A stretch of DNA of 51,452 bases from Caccoplasma_A sp045587545 (GCA_045587545.1 JAZNCN010000019.1:1-51452); one strand, 5' to 3'; positions 7,909 through 17,408 are shown, counted from the stretch's first letter. Notes: a model not told the origin generated them from the letters alone. Numbers and translations: made by a program.

Positions 7909-8549
7909 TCTTCTTCAATTTTTTTATCTTTATCAGCTGAGAGCGATTGTCTGTAAAAAATAAGAATTGTAGCAATTCCTATAGTAATAGCAGAGTCGGC
8001 AATGTTAAATATAGGACGGAAAAATTCAAAATATTCACCCCCTACGAATGGAATCCAATTAGGCCACCAAAAACTTAGCAGAGGAAAATATAGCATATCA
8101 ACAACACGTCCATACATTAAACTTGCATATCCACCTTCGGTAGGGAATAGAACAGCAGTTTCAGGAGGGAAGGGCGCATTGAATATAATGCCATAAAAAA
8201 GGCAGTCAATAATATTCCCTAAAGCTCCTGCAAATATTAGTGATACACAAACCAAGTATCCGGTTTTAGTCTCCTTGCCTCTTTTGATTATATAATATAT
8301 ATAATATCCAATAAGAATAACAGCAACAATTCTAAATATAGTCAAAAAGAGTTTACTGCCTAATTCCATTCCAAAAGCCATACCATTGTTTTCAACAAAA
8401 AGAATTTTGAACCAAGAGAAAATCTCAATCTCTTCACCAATATACATATTTGTTTTAACAATAATCTTAGATATTTGGTCAATAATAAGTACTCCTAAAA
8501 TAACAGCAATTGCGAGTAACCCTTTATCCTTAATAGCCTTATTTAGCAT
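7893..8549 (-). CDS. lspA: Lipoprotein signal peptidase II
   Basis: The 218-residue product is an inner-membrane aspartyl protease that cleaves prolipoprotein signal peptides after lipid attachment. It has four hydrophobic segments, the conserved FVENNGMAFGM motif, GALGNIIDCLFYG, and the two catalytic aspartates in GRVVDML and FNIADSAITIG. It is longer than the E. coli enzyme (164 residues) because of an insertion of about 25 residues between the third and fourth segments (NAPFPPETAVLFPTEGG), a feature of Bacteroidota LspA as I recall. The window encodes at least six predicted lipoproteins that would be substrates. Confidence 0.93.
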   Translation of the reverse strand: MLNKAIKDKGLLAIAVILGVLIIDQISKIIVKTNMYIGEEIEIFSWFKILFVENNGMAFGMELGSKLFLTIFRIVAVILIGYYIYYIIKRGKETKTGYLVCVSLIFAGALGNIIDCLFYGIIFNAPFPPETAVLFPTEGGYASLMYGRVVDMLYFPLLSFWWPNWIPFVGGEYFEFFRPIFNIADSAITIGIATILIFYRQSLSADKDKKIEEECNEE

Positions 8550-8599
8550 AGTCCGACTTAATCTTTACCCTTTTCTAACTAAATGATATATTTTTAAAA

Positions 8600-8635
8600 A
8601 AGAAGAGTATAACAATAGCTTGTTATACACTTCTT
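8600..8635 (-). terminator. Terminator of the DksA-like gene
   Basis: GTATAACAA (8607-8615) pairs with TTGTTATAC (8620-8628) around TAGC. One mismatch outward, AAGAAG pairs with CTTCTT. It separates the DksA-like gene from lspA, suggesting lspA has its own promoter or depends on read-through. Confidence 0.7.
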
Positions 8636-8658
8636 ATAAATTTGAACGGAATTATTTT

Positions 8659-9030
8659 TTATCTTCTGCTGTTTTTAGCGTCAACCGATAGTGTTGCATG
8701 AGGAACAGCACGAAGTCTCTCTTTGGGAATAAGTTTTCCTGTTTCTCGGCAAATACCATAGGTTTTATTCTCAATTCTTATCAATGCAGCTTCAAGATGT
8801 TGAATAAACTTCATTTGGCGTTGAGCAAGTTGTCCGGCCTCCTCTTTGTTAAGAGTTGTAGCTCCCTCTTCCAAAACTTTGAATGTAGGAGATGTGTCTG
8901 AAGTGTCATCAGAATTTACAATTGATTCTTTTAGACTATTGTAATATTTGTATGCGTCTTCAAGTTTCTCCTTTATAAGAACTTTAAACTCTTCAAGTTC
9001 CTCATCTGAATATCTTGTTTTCTCATTCAT
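8659..9030 (-). CDS. DksA/TraR-family protein lacking most zinc-finger cysteines
   Basis: The 123-residue product has the N-terminal coiled-coil of DksA-like RNA polymerase secondary-channel proteins (YSDEELEEFKVLIKEKLEDA, then NKEEAGQLAQRQMKFIQHLE) and the C-terminal globular segment YGICRETGKLIPKERLRAVP. In the classical four-cysteine finger both CxxC pairs bind zinc; here only one cysteine remains (in GICRETG), and the second pair is replaced by LSVDAK. This cysteine-poor form is usual in Bacteroidota. It probably modulates RNA polymerase at stress or rRNA promoters, though that role is inferred from the family. The acidic tip residues of DksA cannot be assigned with certainty by eye. Confidence 0.82.
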   Translation of the reverse strand: MNEKTRYSDEELEEFKVLIKEKLEDAYKYYNSLKESIVNSDDTSDTSPTFKVLEEGATTLNKEEAGQLAQRQMKFIQHLEAALIRIENKTYGICRETGKLIPKERLRAVPHATLSVDAKNSRR

Positions 9031-9112
9031 AGCTTTTAAAATTTAAATAATTATTACTTACTCAATAACATCAAAAAGCGAATAAGGTTTATCCCTCTTT
9101 TTTCTGTTGCAA

Positions 9113-9143
9113 CAAATATAACTAATCAAACTTATATATGCAA
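9113..9143 (-). promoter_or_regulatory. Promoter of the DksA-like gene
   Basis: On the minus strand, TTG (9143-9141), a 20-base spacer and TATATTTG (9120-9113) match the Bacteroidota promoter consensus. The predicted leader is about 75 bases. Confidence 0.65.
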
Positions 9144-9176
9144 TAGTTCATCTATATTCTTGTCAATATAATCAGA

Positions 9177-12100
9177 TTAGCATTTTATAACTGATACTTT
9201 TAGCATAAATCCGTCAAAATCAAGATCAATAGCTTCTGTAGGCATATTTTCTGAAACAGAGATGTTGTTTGCCAATACCTGTTTGGCAATATAGTCGCCG
9301 TATATCTCTACTGCTTTATCTGTCTCATCGTTCTTTTCAATAGTAACATTAATCTTGTCTGTAATTTCAAGACCTCCTGATTTACGAATATTCTGTATTC
9401 TGTTAACAAGTTCGCGAGCAATACCCTCTTGTTTCAACTCCTCTGTTACTGTTATATCAAGAGCAACTGTTATGTTACCCTCGTTTGCAACAAGCCAACC
9501 GGGAATATCCTCAGAAATTATCTCAACATCATTTATCTCAACAATAGCCTCTGTTCCGTCAATATTGAATGTAAATGAGCCATTCTTCTCAAATATTGCA
9601 ATATCGTGTTGCTCCATAGCAGCTATAGCAGCAGCAAGTTGTTTCATGATTTTACCATAGCGAGGACCAAGTTTCTTGAAGTCAGGTTTAACTCTCTTAA
9701 CCAAGATGCCCTCAGTATCATCAACAAACTTAATCTCTTTAACATTAACCTCGTTAAGAACAAGTTCTTTTACTGCTTCAATTTGACCTTTTTGAATTTC
9801 GCTTACAACAGGTACCATAATAGCAGTAAGAGGTTGTCTTACCTTAATGTTTACTTTTCTGCGAAGTGCCAAAATCATAGAAGTCATATCTTGAGCAATC
9901 TTCATTCTCTCCTCAAGCTCTTTATTTATAAGGGCATCGTTACAAGAAGGGAATAGGCTTAGATGAACCGATTTGTTATCGCGACCTGTTGCAGAAGTTA
10001 AGTCAGTATAAAGTTTGTCGGCAAAGAATGGCGAAATAGGAGCCATCAATGCTGCAATAGTTTCAAGACAAGTGTAAAGAGTCTGATATGCCGAAAGTTT
10101 ATCGTTATTCATGCTTCCGCCCCAGAAACGTTTACGATTTAAACGGACATACCAGTTACTCAAGTTGTCGTTCACAAAATCAGAAATGGCACGTCCTGCA
10201 CGAGTTGGCTCATAATTGTTATAGTGTTCATCAACCTCTTTAATCAATGAGTTCAATAATGAGATAATCCATTGGTCAATTTCAGGACGCTCGTTTACAG
10301 GAATCTCCTCTTCGCTGTAACAGAAGTTATCAACGTTTGCATAAAGAGCAAAGAACGAGTATGTGTTGTAAAGAGTTCCAAAGAACTTGCGACGAACCTC
10401 TTCAACCCCTTCAACATCAAATTTAAGGTTATCCCAAGGAGATGAGTTTGTAATCATATACCAACGCAACGGGTCTGAACCATATTTCTCAATAGCACCG
10501 AATGGGTCAACTGCATTACCAAGACGTTTTGACATCTTGTTACCGTTTTTGTCAAGAACAAGACCATTTGAAACAACAGCTTTATAAGCTATGTTATCAA
10601 ATACCATGGTACCTATTGCGTGCAAAGTAAAGAACCAACCGCGAGTTTGGTCAACGCCCTCTGCAATAAAGTCTGCAGGGAAAATCTTACGCTCGTCAAA
10701 CAACTCTTTATTCTCAAAAGGATAGTGAACTTGAGCATAAGGCATAGCACCCGAATCAAACCAAACGTCAATTAAGTCTGTTTCGCGTTTCATTGGTTTG
10801 CCACTCTCCGATACAAGAACAATATCATCAACATATGGGCGGTGCAAATCAATCTTATCGTAGTTGTCAACAGCATAGTTGCCGGGAACAAATCCCAATT
10901 TCTTATATGGGTTCTCTGCCATTATGCCGGCAGCAACCGATTTCTCAATTTCGTTATAAAGTTCCTCAACAGATCCTATACAAATCTCTTCACCCTCTTC
11001 GCTACGCCAAATGGGTAGTGGAGTACCCCAGAAACGGCTACGAGACAAGTTCCAATCGTTCAAATTTTCTAACCATTTGCCAAAACGTCCTGTTCCTGTT
11101 GATTCTGGTTTCCAATTTATAGTTTTGTTAAGTTCGCTCATGCGCTCTTTGCTTGCGGTAGAGCGTATAAACCAGCTATCCAAAGGATAGTATAATACGG
11201 GTTTATCGGTACGCCAGCAGTGGGGATAGTTGTGAACGTGCTTCTCTATTTTGAAAGCTTTGTCAGAGGCTTTCATCATCATACATATAGCAACGTCCAA
11301 AGTCTCATCTTTATCAGTTAGGTTCGCATCGTAAGCGTTTTTTACAAAACGACCTGCAAACTCTTTATATAGCTCAACATTAACGCTCTTTGCAACAAAC
11401 TCCTCGTCAAGTTCCTCAATCAAGTAAAATTTACCTGTAAGGTCAACCATTGGTCGGGTCTCTCCTTTTTTATTAATCATTTGTAGCGGAGGAATACCTG
11501 CTGCTTTGGCAACAAAAGCATCATCAGCACCAAAAGTAGGAGCAATGTGAACTATACCTGTACCATCTTCAGTTGTAACATAATCTCCGGGAATAACTCT
11601 GAAAGCATTCTCTCCGGGATTTACCCAAGGTATAAGTTGCTCATATTCCATACCAACAAGATCGCTTCCCTTATACTCAGCTATTATGCGGTAGGGAACA
11701 ATTTTATCGCCTTGTTTGTAATCTTCCAATGCAATCTCAGTACCTTTGGGGTTAAAGTGAGCTCCAACAAGAGCCTTTGCAAGAACAACTGTTATTGGTT
11801 TGCCACTATATGAATTATATGTTTGTACAGCAACGTAATCAATTTTGTTGCCAACACAAAGTGCGGTGTTTGAAGGCAATGTCCAAGGAGTAGTTGTCCA
11901 AGCTAAGAAGTATGGAGTTCCCCATTCAGCCATTTCAGGCTTAGGATTAACCATCTTAAATTGCGAAACAACAGTTGTGTCTTTAACATCGCGGTAACAA
12001 CCTGGTTGGTTCAACTCGTGCGAACTTAAACCTGTACCTGCAGCAGGAGAGTAGGGCTGAATAGTGTAACCTTTATATAACAACCCTTTGTTGTAAAGTT

Positions 12101-12599
12101 GTTTTAGTAACCACCAAAGAGTCTCAATATAACGGTTATCATAAGTAATATAAGGGTCGGTCATATCAACCCAATATCCCATTTTGTGAGTAAGATCTTC
12201 CCACTCACGAGTATATTTCATAACCTCTTTACGGCAGGCAGCATTATATTCCGCAACTGAAATAGTTTTACCAATATCCTCTTTTGTAATACCCAAAAGT
12301 TTCTCAACGCCAAGTTCAACGGGCAAACCGTGAGTATCCCAACCGGCTTTACGTTTAACCTGAAAACCTTTCATGGTTTTGTAGCGGCAGAAAATATCTT
12401 TGATAGAACGAGCCATTACGTGGTGAATACCGGGCATACCATTAGCCGATGGAGGACCCTCAAAAAATACAAATGAAGGAGCTCCCTCTCTAAGTTCATA
12501 ACTTTTGGCAAAAACGCCTTCGTTATCCCACTTCTCAAGAATCTCTTTATTTATTTCCGATAAATCGAATTTGTTATATTCAGCGAATTTCTTTTGCAT
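9177..12599 (-). CDS. ileS: Isoleucyl-tRNA synthetase, IleS2-like, with altered signature motif GXHH
   Basis: The 1140-residue product charges tRNA-Ile. It has the class I core (FFEGPPSANGMPGIHH), the editing domain (SELKTVDDP-type insertion replaced here by TTPWTLPSNTALCVG and DGTGIVHIAPTFGADD), the catalytic KMSKR loop (GNKMSKRLGN) and a long C-terminal anticodon-binding region. Length and the motif set fit the eukaryote-like IleS2 group rather than E. coli IleS1 (about 940 residues). The normal HIGH signature is replaced by GIHH (residues 57-60, bases 12420-12431). Start choice: ATG 12599 rather than the upstream TTG at 12629, because that TTG overlaps the promoter -7 box. The gene appears to be monocistronic. 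Confidence 0.95.
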   Translation of the reverse strand: MQKKFAEYNKFDLSEINKEILEKWDNEGVFAKSYELREGAPSFVFFEGPPSANGMPGIHHVMARSIKDIFCRYKTMKGFQVKRKAGWDTHGLPVELGVEKLLGITKEDIGKTISVAEYNAACRKEVMKYTREWEDLTHKMGYWVDMTDPYITYDNRYIETLWWLLKQLYNKGLLYKGYTIQPYSPAAGTGLSSHELNQPGCYRDVKDTTVVSQFKMVNPKPEMAEWGTPYFLAWTTTPWTLPSNTALCVGNKIDYVAVQTYNSYSGKPITVVLAKALVGAHFNPKGTEIALEDYKQGDKIVPYRIIAEYKGSDLVGMEYEQLIPWVNPGENAFRVIPGDYVTTEDGTGIVHIAPTFGADDAFVAKAAGIPPLQMINKKGETRPMVDLTGKFYLIEELDEEFVAKSVNVELYKEFAGRFVKNAYDANLTDKDETLDVAICMMMKASDKAFKIEKHVHNYPHCWRTDKPVLYYPLDSWFIRSTASKERMSELNKTINWKPESTGTGRFGKWLENLNDWNLSRSRFWGTPLPIWRSEEGEEICIGSVEELYNEIEKSVAAGIMAENPYKKLGFVPGNYAVDNYDKIDLHRPYVDDIVLVSESGKPMKRETDLIDVWFDSGAMPYAQVHYPFENKELFDERKIFPADFIAEGVDQTRGWFFTLHAIGTMVFDNIAYKAVVSNGLVLDKNGNKMSKRLGNAVDPFGAIEKYGSDPLRWYMITNSSPWDNLKFDVEGVEEVRRKFFGTLYNTYSFFALYANVDNFCYSEEEIPVNERPEIDQWIISLLNSLIKEVDEHYNNYEPTRAGRAISDFVNDNLSNWYVRLNRKRFWGGSMNNDKLSAYQTLYTCLETIAALMAPISPFFADKLYTDLTSATGRDNKSVHLSLFPSCNDALINKELEERMKIAQDMTSMILALRRKVNIKVRQPLTAIMVPVVSEIQKGQIEAVKELVLNEVNVKEIKFVDDTEGILVKRVKPDFKKLGPRYGKIMKQLAAAIAAMEQHDIAIFEKNGSFTFNIDGTEAIVEINDVEIISEDIPGWLVANEGNITVALDITVTEELKQEGIARELVNRIQNIRKSGGLEITDKINVTIEKNDETDKAVEIYGDYIAKQVLANNISVSENMPTEAIDLDFDGFMLKVSVIKC

Positions 12600-12626
12600 A
12601 ATATCACTATTATAATAATTAAGTTG

Positions 12627-12657
12627 CAAAAATACTTAAATTTAGCGGTAAATGCAA
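12627..12657 (-). promoter_or_regulatory. Promoter of ileS
   Basis: On the minus strand, TTG (12657-12655), a 20-base spacer and TATTTTTG (12634-12627) fit the TAnnTTTG consensus and lie 27 bases upstream of the chosen ATG. Confidence 0.7.
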
Positions 12658-12720
12658 GAGAAATATATGTTACTTTTAAGAAGTCGTTTAAATTTTAAAT
12701 GGCTTTTTAGTTTTTATGAA

Positions 12721-12754
12721 TAAAGAGTAAAAAGATTTCTCTCTTTGCTCTTTA
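12721..12754 (-). terminator. Terminator of the radA - oxidoreductase - cstA operon
   Basis: TAAAGAG with CTCTTTA plus AAAAAGA with TCTCTTT form a stem of about 15 pairs with one mismatch, one G-T pair and a four-base loop. It lies 26 bases after the cstA-like stop codon. Confidence 0.65.
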
Positions 12755-12779
12755 TCTATACTTGAGTGAGTAGTCTTGT

Positions 12780-14246
12780 TTAAATGGTTTGTTGACTCTC
12801 TCTATCTTTATTACTTTTAATTATAAACCAAAAGCTGCATAATAGCGTAAATAATATACCTGAAATAACAGCAATGTTGTAACTCAACCCAATTCCTATT
12901 TTTGCATATAGTATAAATGTGGTTGTCATACTTGTCATAAATATTGCAGGAATAAACGAGATTAACCACCACCAACCATTTCGTTTAGTTTTTAGGAACA
13001 TAGTGATAGCCCAAAGCGTAATAACCGCCAATACCTGATTACTCCAAGCAAAATATCTCCATATAATTTCAAAACCATCTTCGTATGCAAGGCTGAAAAT
13101 AAGTATTGCAATAGCAATAATAAACATTGGAATTGAAATGAGCAATCTCTTTTTAATACTTTTCTGTTCCATGTTAAGGAAGTCTGCAACGATAAGTCGG
13201 GCAGAGCGGAACGCTGTGTCTCCTGTTGATATGGGTGCAGCAATAACTCCTAAAATAGCTAAAAAACCACCAATAATACCAAGCCACCTGTATGATATTA
13301 TATGAACAATTGAAGCAGCATCTGAATTTACTTTAGCATTTGTAATGCCAAACAATTCTTGACCTTCGGGCGAAAAAAAGAATGTTGCCGCGGCTGCCCA
13401 TACGAGAGCAACGATACCTTCGGTAATCATAGCTCCAAAAAATATTGGACGACCCTGTTTCTCGTTGCTCATACAACGAGCCATCATTGGTGATTGAGTA
13501 GCGTGAAAACCCGAAATAGCACCACAAGCAATACTAACAAACATCATCGGATATATAGGGTTGCTCTCGGCTTTAGGGTGCATATTTTTAATGCCATCAG
13601 TTATTTCAGGAATATCAGGGAAAGTGAAAATAAGATAGCATAAAATGCCAATTGCCATAAACAATAAAGCAAAACCAAATATAGGGTATATTTTGCCAAT
13701 TATTTTATCAATAGGGAATAGTGTTGCAATAATGTAATAAGCAAAAATTACATAAATCCAGAAAGTCGCATCAAGGGTTTCGGGTGTGAGCATTGCTAAT
13801 AAATTAGCAGGTCCCGAAACAAACACTACTCCGACAATAATAAGCAATAATAAGGTAAAAATTCTCATACCTATTTGAGCCTTATTACCCAAATATCTGC
13901 CAACTGTCGAAGGTAGACCTTCGCCATTGTGGCGTAGCGACATCATGCCTGCAAAATAGTCGTGCATAGCACCGGCAAATATGCACCCCAATACAATCCA
14001 TATAAACGAAGCAGTACCAAACTTAGCCCCCATTATTGCTCCAAAAATAGGACCTAATCCTGCAATGTTTAAAAATTGAATAAGAAAAATTTTCCATTTT
14101 GGCATTACAATATAGTCAACGCCATCGGGGTGAGCAACGGCAGGAGTTTTTCTTTCGGGGTCAACTCCAAATATTTTATCGCAAAGTTTCCCATATGTAA
14201 AATATGCTATAATGAGCAGAGCTAAAGAGATACAAAAAGTTATCAT
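12780..14246 (-). CDS. CstA-like carbon starvation membrane transporter
   Basis: The 488-residue product belongs to the CstA family of inner-membrane transporters (linked to pyruvate and peptide uptake in enterobacteria). It shows many membrane segments and family motifs such as AYFTYGKLCDKIFGVDP, FLIQFLNIAGLGPIFGAIMG, HDYFAGMMSLRHNGEGLPS, GFHATQSPMMARCM and STGDTAFRSARLIVAD. It is shorter than E. coli CstA (about 700 residues), as is common for Bacteroidota members. Start choice: MITFCISLAL at 14246 gives a proper first membrane segment; the frame is open further upstream but overlaps the preceding gene. It is the last gene of the radA operon. The real substrate is unknown. Confidence 0.85.
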   Translation of the reverse strand: MITFCISLALLIIAYFTYGKLCDKIFGVDPERKTPAVAHPDGVDYIVMPKWKIFLIQFLNIAGLGPIFGAIMGAKFGTASFIWIVLGCIFAGAMHDYFAGMMSLRHNGEGLPSTVGRYLGNKAQIGMRIFTLLLLIIVGVVFVSGPANLLAMLTPETLDATFWIYVIFAYYIIATLFPIDKIIGKIYPIFGFALLFMAIGILCYLIFTFPDIPEITDGIKNMHPKAESNPIYPMMFVSIACGAISGFHATQSPMMARCMSNEKQGRPIFFGAMITEGIVALVWAAAATFFFSPEGQELFGITNAKVNSDAASIVHIISYRWLGIIGGFLAILGVIAAPISTGDTAFRSARLIVADFLNMEQKSIKKRLLISIPMFIIAIAILIFSLAYEDGFEIIWRYFAWSNQVLAVITLWAITMFLKTKRNGWWWLISFIPAIFMTSMTTTFILYAKIGIGLSYNIAVISGILFTLLCSFWFIIKSNKDRESQQTI

Positions 14247-14274
14247 AATATTAAATTCTTTGTAATTTGTCTTT

Positions 14275-15825
14275 TTATAGATGAGTTGCCAAATTTTCGG
14301 CACAGCGTTCGCCGTCAATAGCTGCCGAGACAATACCGCCGGCATAGCCCGCACCCTCGCCACAAGGATATAATCCCTCTAATCTTATGTGTTGTAAATT
14401 TTCCGGGTTACGAGGAATTCTCACGGGAGATGAAGTTCTTGTTTCAACACCAATCATAAGGGCTTCGTTTGTTAAAAATCCGTGAGCCTTTCGTCCAAAT
14501 TGTTCAAAACCACCTTTTAGCCTTTTGCTAATAAATTCAGGCATCCAAAAATGTAGAGGAGAAGATATAACTCCCGGAGTATATGATGTAGAGGGAAGGG
14601 TTGATGATAGTCTGCCTCTAACAAAATCCTCCATTCTTTGGGCAGGTGCCGTTTGTCCTTTACCGTTAGCAAAGCAAGTGGCTTCCAGCCTCTCTTGAAA
14701 CTCCAAACCTGCTAATATGCCATTAAAACCTTCCTTTGTCAAATCTTCGGGACGTATCTCAACCACCATACCGGAGTTCCCCCACTTTGAACCTCGGTTT
14801 GAAGGAGACATGCCGTTTACAACAATCTGATTTTCGCCACTTGCAGCAGGTACAACAAACCCACCGGGGCACATACAAAACGAGTAAACTCCACGCTCTT
14901 TAACTTGAGTTACAAACGAGTATTCAGCAGCAGGCAGATACTCTCCTCTGCCTTTTTTGCTATGATATTGAATACAATCCAACAGATTTTGAGGGTGTTC
15001 TAATCTTACACCAACGGCAAAACCTTTGGCTTCAAGTTCAATGTTGCTATTATTTAGGTATCTGTAAACATCTCTTGCCGAGTGTCCTGTAGCTAATATA
15101 ACATCACCTAAAAACTCGCTACCATCTTCGCATATTACTCCATGTACTTTATTGCCTTTGACTATAAGTTGAGTCATCTTTTTTTCAAAATGTACCTCTC
15201 CGCCCGAAGCAATAATCTGATTTCGTATATTCTCAATAACTTTGGGTAGTTTGTCTGTTCCGATATGGGGGTGAGCATCGTATAATATTGATTCTGATGC
15301 TCCAAATTGGCAAAGAATATTTAAGATTCTCTCAACCGAGCCTCTCTTTTTACTCCGAGTATATAATTTGCCGTCCGAGTAAGCACCTGCACCACCTTCG
15401 CCAAACGAGTAGTTCGATTCATTATTTACCTTATGCTCTCTGCTAATAAGAGCAATATCCTTACGCCTTGCATGAACATCTTTACCTCTTTCAAGCATAA
15501 TAGGTTTTATGCCAAGTTCAATAAGGCGTAGCGACGCAAATAATCCTGCAGGTCCTGCTCCAACCACAATGGCACGTTTGCAATTTGAGACATCTTTATA
15601 CTCTCTTCTCTCAAAAGCTTCGTCGTTGGGCTTTTCTCCGCAAAAAACTCTTATTCTTAGATTTATAAAAATAGTCGGTTTTCTTGCATCTATCGAGCGT
15701 TTTAAAATTCTTATGGCATCAATTTTTTTTGAATTTATACCTGTTTCACGTTCAATATGCAACTTTAGTTCACTTTCAGTAGCGGCAACCTTTGGAATAA
15801 CCCTTATGTCAATATCTCTAACCAT
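14275..15825 (-). CDS. FAD-dependent dehydrogenase of the COG2509 type
   Basis: The 516-residue product has a small N-terminal ferredoxin-like region (about 1-85, with IRILKRSIDARKPTIFINLR), then the dinucleotide-binding motif AIVVGAGPAGLFASLRLIE. The FAD-contact segment NYSFGEGGAGAYSDGKLYTR, GDVILATGHSARD and a C-terminal FAD motif GLYPCGEGAGYAGGIVSAAI follow. These are the hallmarks of a widespread but biochemically uncharacterised group of NAD(P)/FAD-dependent dehydrogenases. No membrane segment or signal peptide is seen, so it should be cytoplasmic. It starts 9 bases after radA and is followed by the cstA-like gene, so all three are probably one transcript. Confidence 0.85.
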   Translation of the reverse strand: MVRDIDIRVIPKVAATESELKLHIERETGINSKKIDAIRILKRSIDARKPTIFINLRIRVFCGEKPNDEAFERREYKDVSNCKRAIVVGAGPAGLFASLRLIELGIKPIMLERGKDVHARRKDIALISREHKVNNESNYSFGEGGAGAYSDGKLYTRSKKRGSVERILNILCQFGASESILYDAHPHIGTDKLPKVIENIRNQIIASGGEVHFEKKMTQLIVKGNKVHGVICEDGSEFLGDVILATGHSARDVYRYLNNSNIELEAKGFAVGVRLEHPQNLLDCIQYHSKKGRGEYLPAAEYSFVTQVKERGVYSFCMCPGGFVVPAASGENQIVVNGMSPSNRGSKWGNSGMVVEIRPEDLTKEGFNGILAGLEFQERLEATCFANGKGQTAPAQRMEDFVRGRLSSTLPSTSYTPGVISSPLHFWMPEFISKRLKGGFEQFGRKAHGFLTNEALMIGVETRTSSPVRIPRNPENLQHIRLEGLYPCGEGAGYAGGIVSAAIDGERCAENLATHL

Positions 15826-15834
15826 ATATATTAA

Positions 15835-17205
15835 TTATCCGAAAAGTTGTCTGAAAGCCTCTTCAACTTTTCTAACCTCAACTATTTTTATAGAAAGTTT
15901 ATTCTTATCAAACCCTTTAAGATTATCGGCAGGGATAATAATCTTTTTGAAGCCCAATTTGTCAGCTTCTAAAATTCTCTGCTCAATACGGTTTACAGCA
16001 CGTATCTCTCCCGAAAGTCCAACCTCACCGGTCATACATACGTTACTATCAATGGCAATATCCATATTTGAAGATAGTACGGCACTAATAACTGCCAAAT
16101 CCATAGCTGGGTCATTAACTTTAAGCCCTCCTGCAATATTCAAAAATACATCTTTTTGAGCAAGTTTAAAGCCTACACGTTTCTCCAGTACGGCAAGTAA
16201 CATATTCATTCGCCTTGCATCAAAACCGGTAGCTGAACGTTGAGGAGTACCATAAACAGCACTGCTAACAAGCGATTGGGTCTCAATTAAGAAAGGTCTT
16301 GCTCCTTCAATGGCAACGGCAGTTGCAACACCGCTCATACCATCGTGAGAGTGTGATAGCAGAAGTTCGGAAGGGTTTTCTACCGAGCGCAAACCATCTT
16401 GTCTCATCTCGTAAATACCCAATTCTGAAGTGTTCCCAAAACGGTTTTTGATAGAGCGTAAAATTCGGTACATATAGTGTCTGTCACCTTCAAACTGAAG
16501 AACTGCATCAACAATATGTTCCAAAACTTTAGGGCCGGCAATACTTCCCTCTTTATTAATATGACCAATAACAATAACAGGAGTATTACTCTCTTTTGCA
16601 TATTTAAGAATAGCTGCAGCGCACTCTCTGACTTGAGCAACACTACCTGCCGAAGATTCTAATGTGTCGGTCGAAATTGTCTGTATTGAGTCAATAATAA
16701 TAAGTTGAGGCTCAACATTTTTAATATGAGTAAAAATTGCTTCAAGAGAGGTGTCGCAAACAATATAGCATTCGCTATCGTTGCACCCTATTCGTTCTGC
16801 TCGCATTTTAAGTTGTCTTGCACTCTCTTCGCCCGAAACATATAATGTTTTTACCCCTTTAAGACGTAAGATTGTCTGTAGTATAAGAGTTGATTTCCCT
16901 ATACCCGGTTCTCCTCCTATGAGAACCATTGAACCGGCAACGATACCACCACCTAAAACGCGGTTAAATTCGCTGTCGCCCATATCCATTCTAATCTCTT
17001 CGCTTGTTTTTATCTCATTAATAAGCGTAGGTCTTATTTTTTTTGAATTATCTCCAAAATTATCAAATTTGTTGTATGTCGCTTTTGTACTTACAATCTC
17101 TTCAACGTAACTGTTCCATTCGCCACAAGCGGGGCATTTGCCTAACCATTTTGGCGAGTCGGCTCCACAAACCGAACAAACGTATATAGACTTGCTTTTT
17201 GCCAT
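15835..17205 (-). CDS. radA: DNA repair protein RadA/Sms
   Basis: The 456-residue product has the full RadA layout: an N-terminal zinc ribbon with Cys10, Cys13, Cys24 and Cys27, a RecA-like ATPase with Walker A GGEPGIGKST (97-106), the RadA-specific KNRFG motif (SIKNRFGNTSELGIYEM) and a C-terminal Lon-protease-like domain. RadA drives branch migration of recombination intermediates. Start choice: MAKSKSIYVCSVCG at 17205; an in-frame extension to 17235 has no support. A minus-strand TAATTTTG at 17246-17253 is the likely -7 box. It heads the operon with the FAD dehydrogenase and cstA-like genes, which have no obvious functional link. Confidence 0.95.
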   Translation of the reverse strand: MAKSKSIYVCSVCGADSPKWLGKCPACGEWNSYVEEIVSTKATYNKFDNFGDNSKKIRPTLINEIKTSEEIRMDMGDSEFNRVLGGGIVAGSMVLIGGEPGIGKSTLILQTILRLKGVKTLYVSGEESARQLKMRAERIGCNDSECYIVCDTSLEAIFTHIKNVEPQLIIIDSIQTISTDTLESSAGSVAQVRECAAAILKYAKESNTPVIVIGHINKEGSIAGPKVLEHIVDAVLQFEGDRHYMYRILRSIKNRFGNTSELGIYEMRQDGLRSVENPSELLLSHSHDGMSGVATAVAIEGARPFLIETQSLVSSAVYGTPQRSATGFDARRMNMLLAVLEKRVGFKLAQKDVFLNIAGGLKVNDPAMDLAVISAVLSSNMDIAIDSNVCMTGEVGLSGEIRAVNRIEQRILEADKLGFKKIIIPADNLKGFDKNKLSIKIVEVRKVEEAFRQLFG

Positions 17206-17245
17206 TCTATTTAAAAGGTTATTTGGTGGTTTCAAATACTAAGTG

Positions 17246-17253
17246 CAAAATTA
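17246..17253 (-). promoter_or_regulatory. Putative -7 box of radA
   Basis: The minus strand reads TAATTTTG followed by CAC, about 40 bases upstream of the radA ATG. No clear TTG element at the expected distance. Confidence 0.45.
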
Positions 17254-17368
17254 AGATAAAAATTTAAAGAACTTAGAAGTTACATATATTTTATTTATAG
17301 TATTATTTTAAGAGATATTTTATAACCTATTTTTTTGTTTAAAATAGATTAAGATGGCTAAAAAATAG

Positions 17369-17376
17369 TAACTTTG
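17369..17376 (+). promoter_or_regulatory. Putative -7 box of the xanthine salvage operon
   Basis: TAACTTTG followed by CA matches TAnnTTTG, 32 bases before the xpt ATG. I saw no purine riboswitch-like pairing in the short leader. Confidence 0.55.
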
Positions 17377-17408
17377 CAATTTAATTATAGTATTAATAAA
17401 TTCAGAAC

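Noticed and set aside
12600..12629. TTG start adding ten residues to IleS
   Set aside because: The TTG overlaps the -7 box of a good promoter.
14247..14363. Extended N-terminus for the CstA-like protein overlapping the FAD dehydrogenase
   Set aside because: The extension is basic and non-membrane, and an ATG directly before the first membrane segment fits the family.
17206..17408. Purine riboswitch before xpt
   Set aside because: The leader after the predicted start is only about 25 bases, and the region before it shows no three-way junction pattern.
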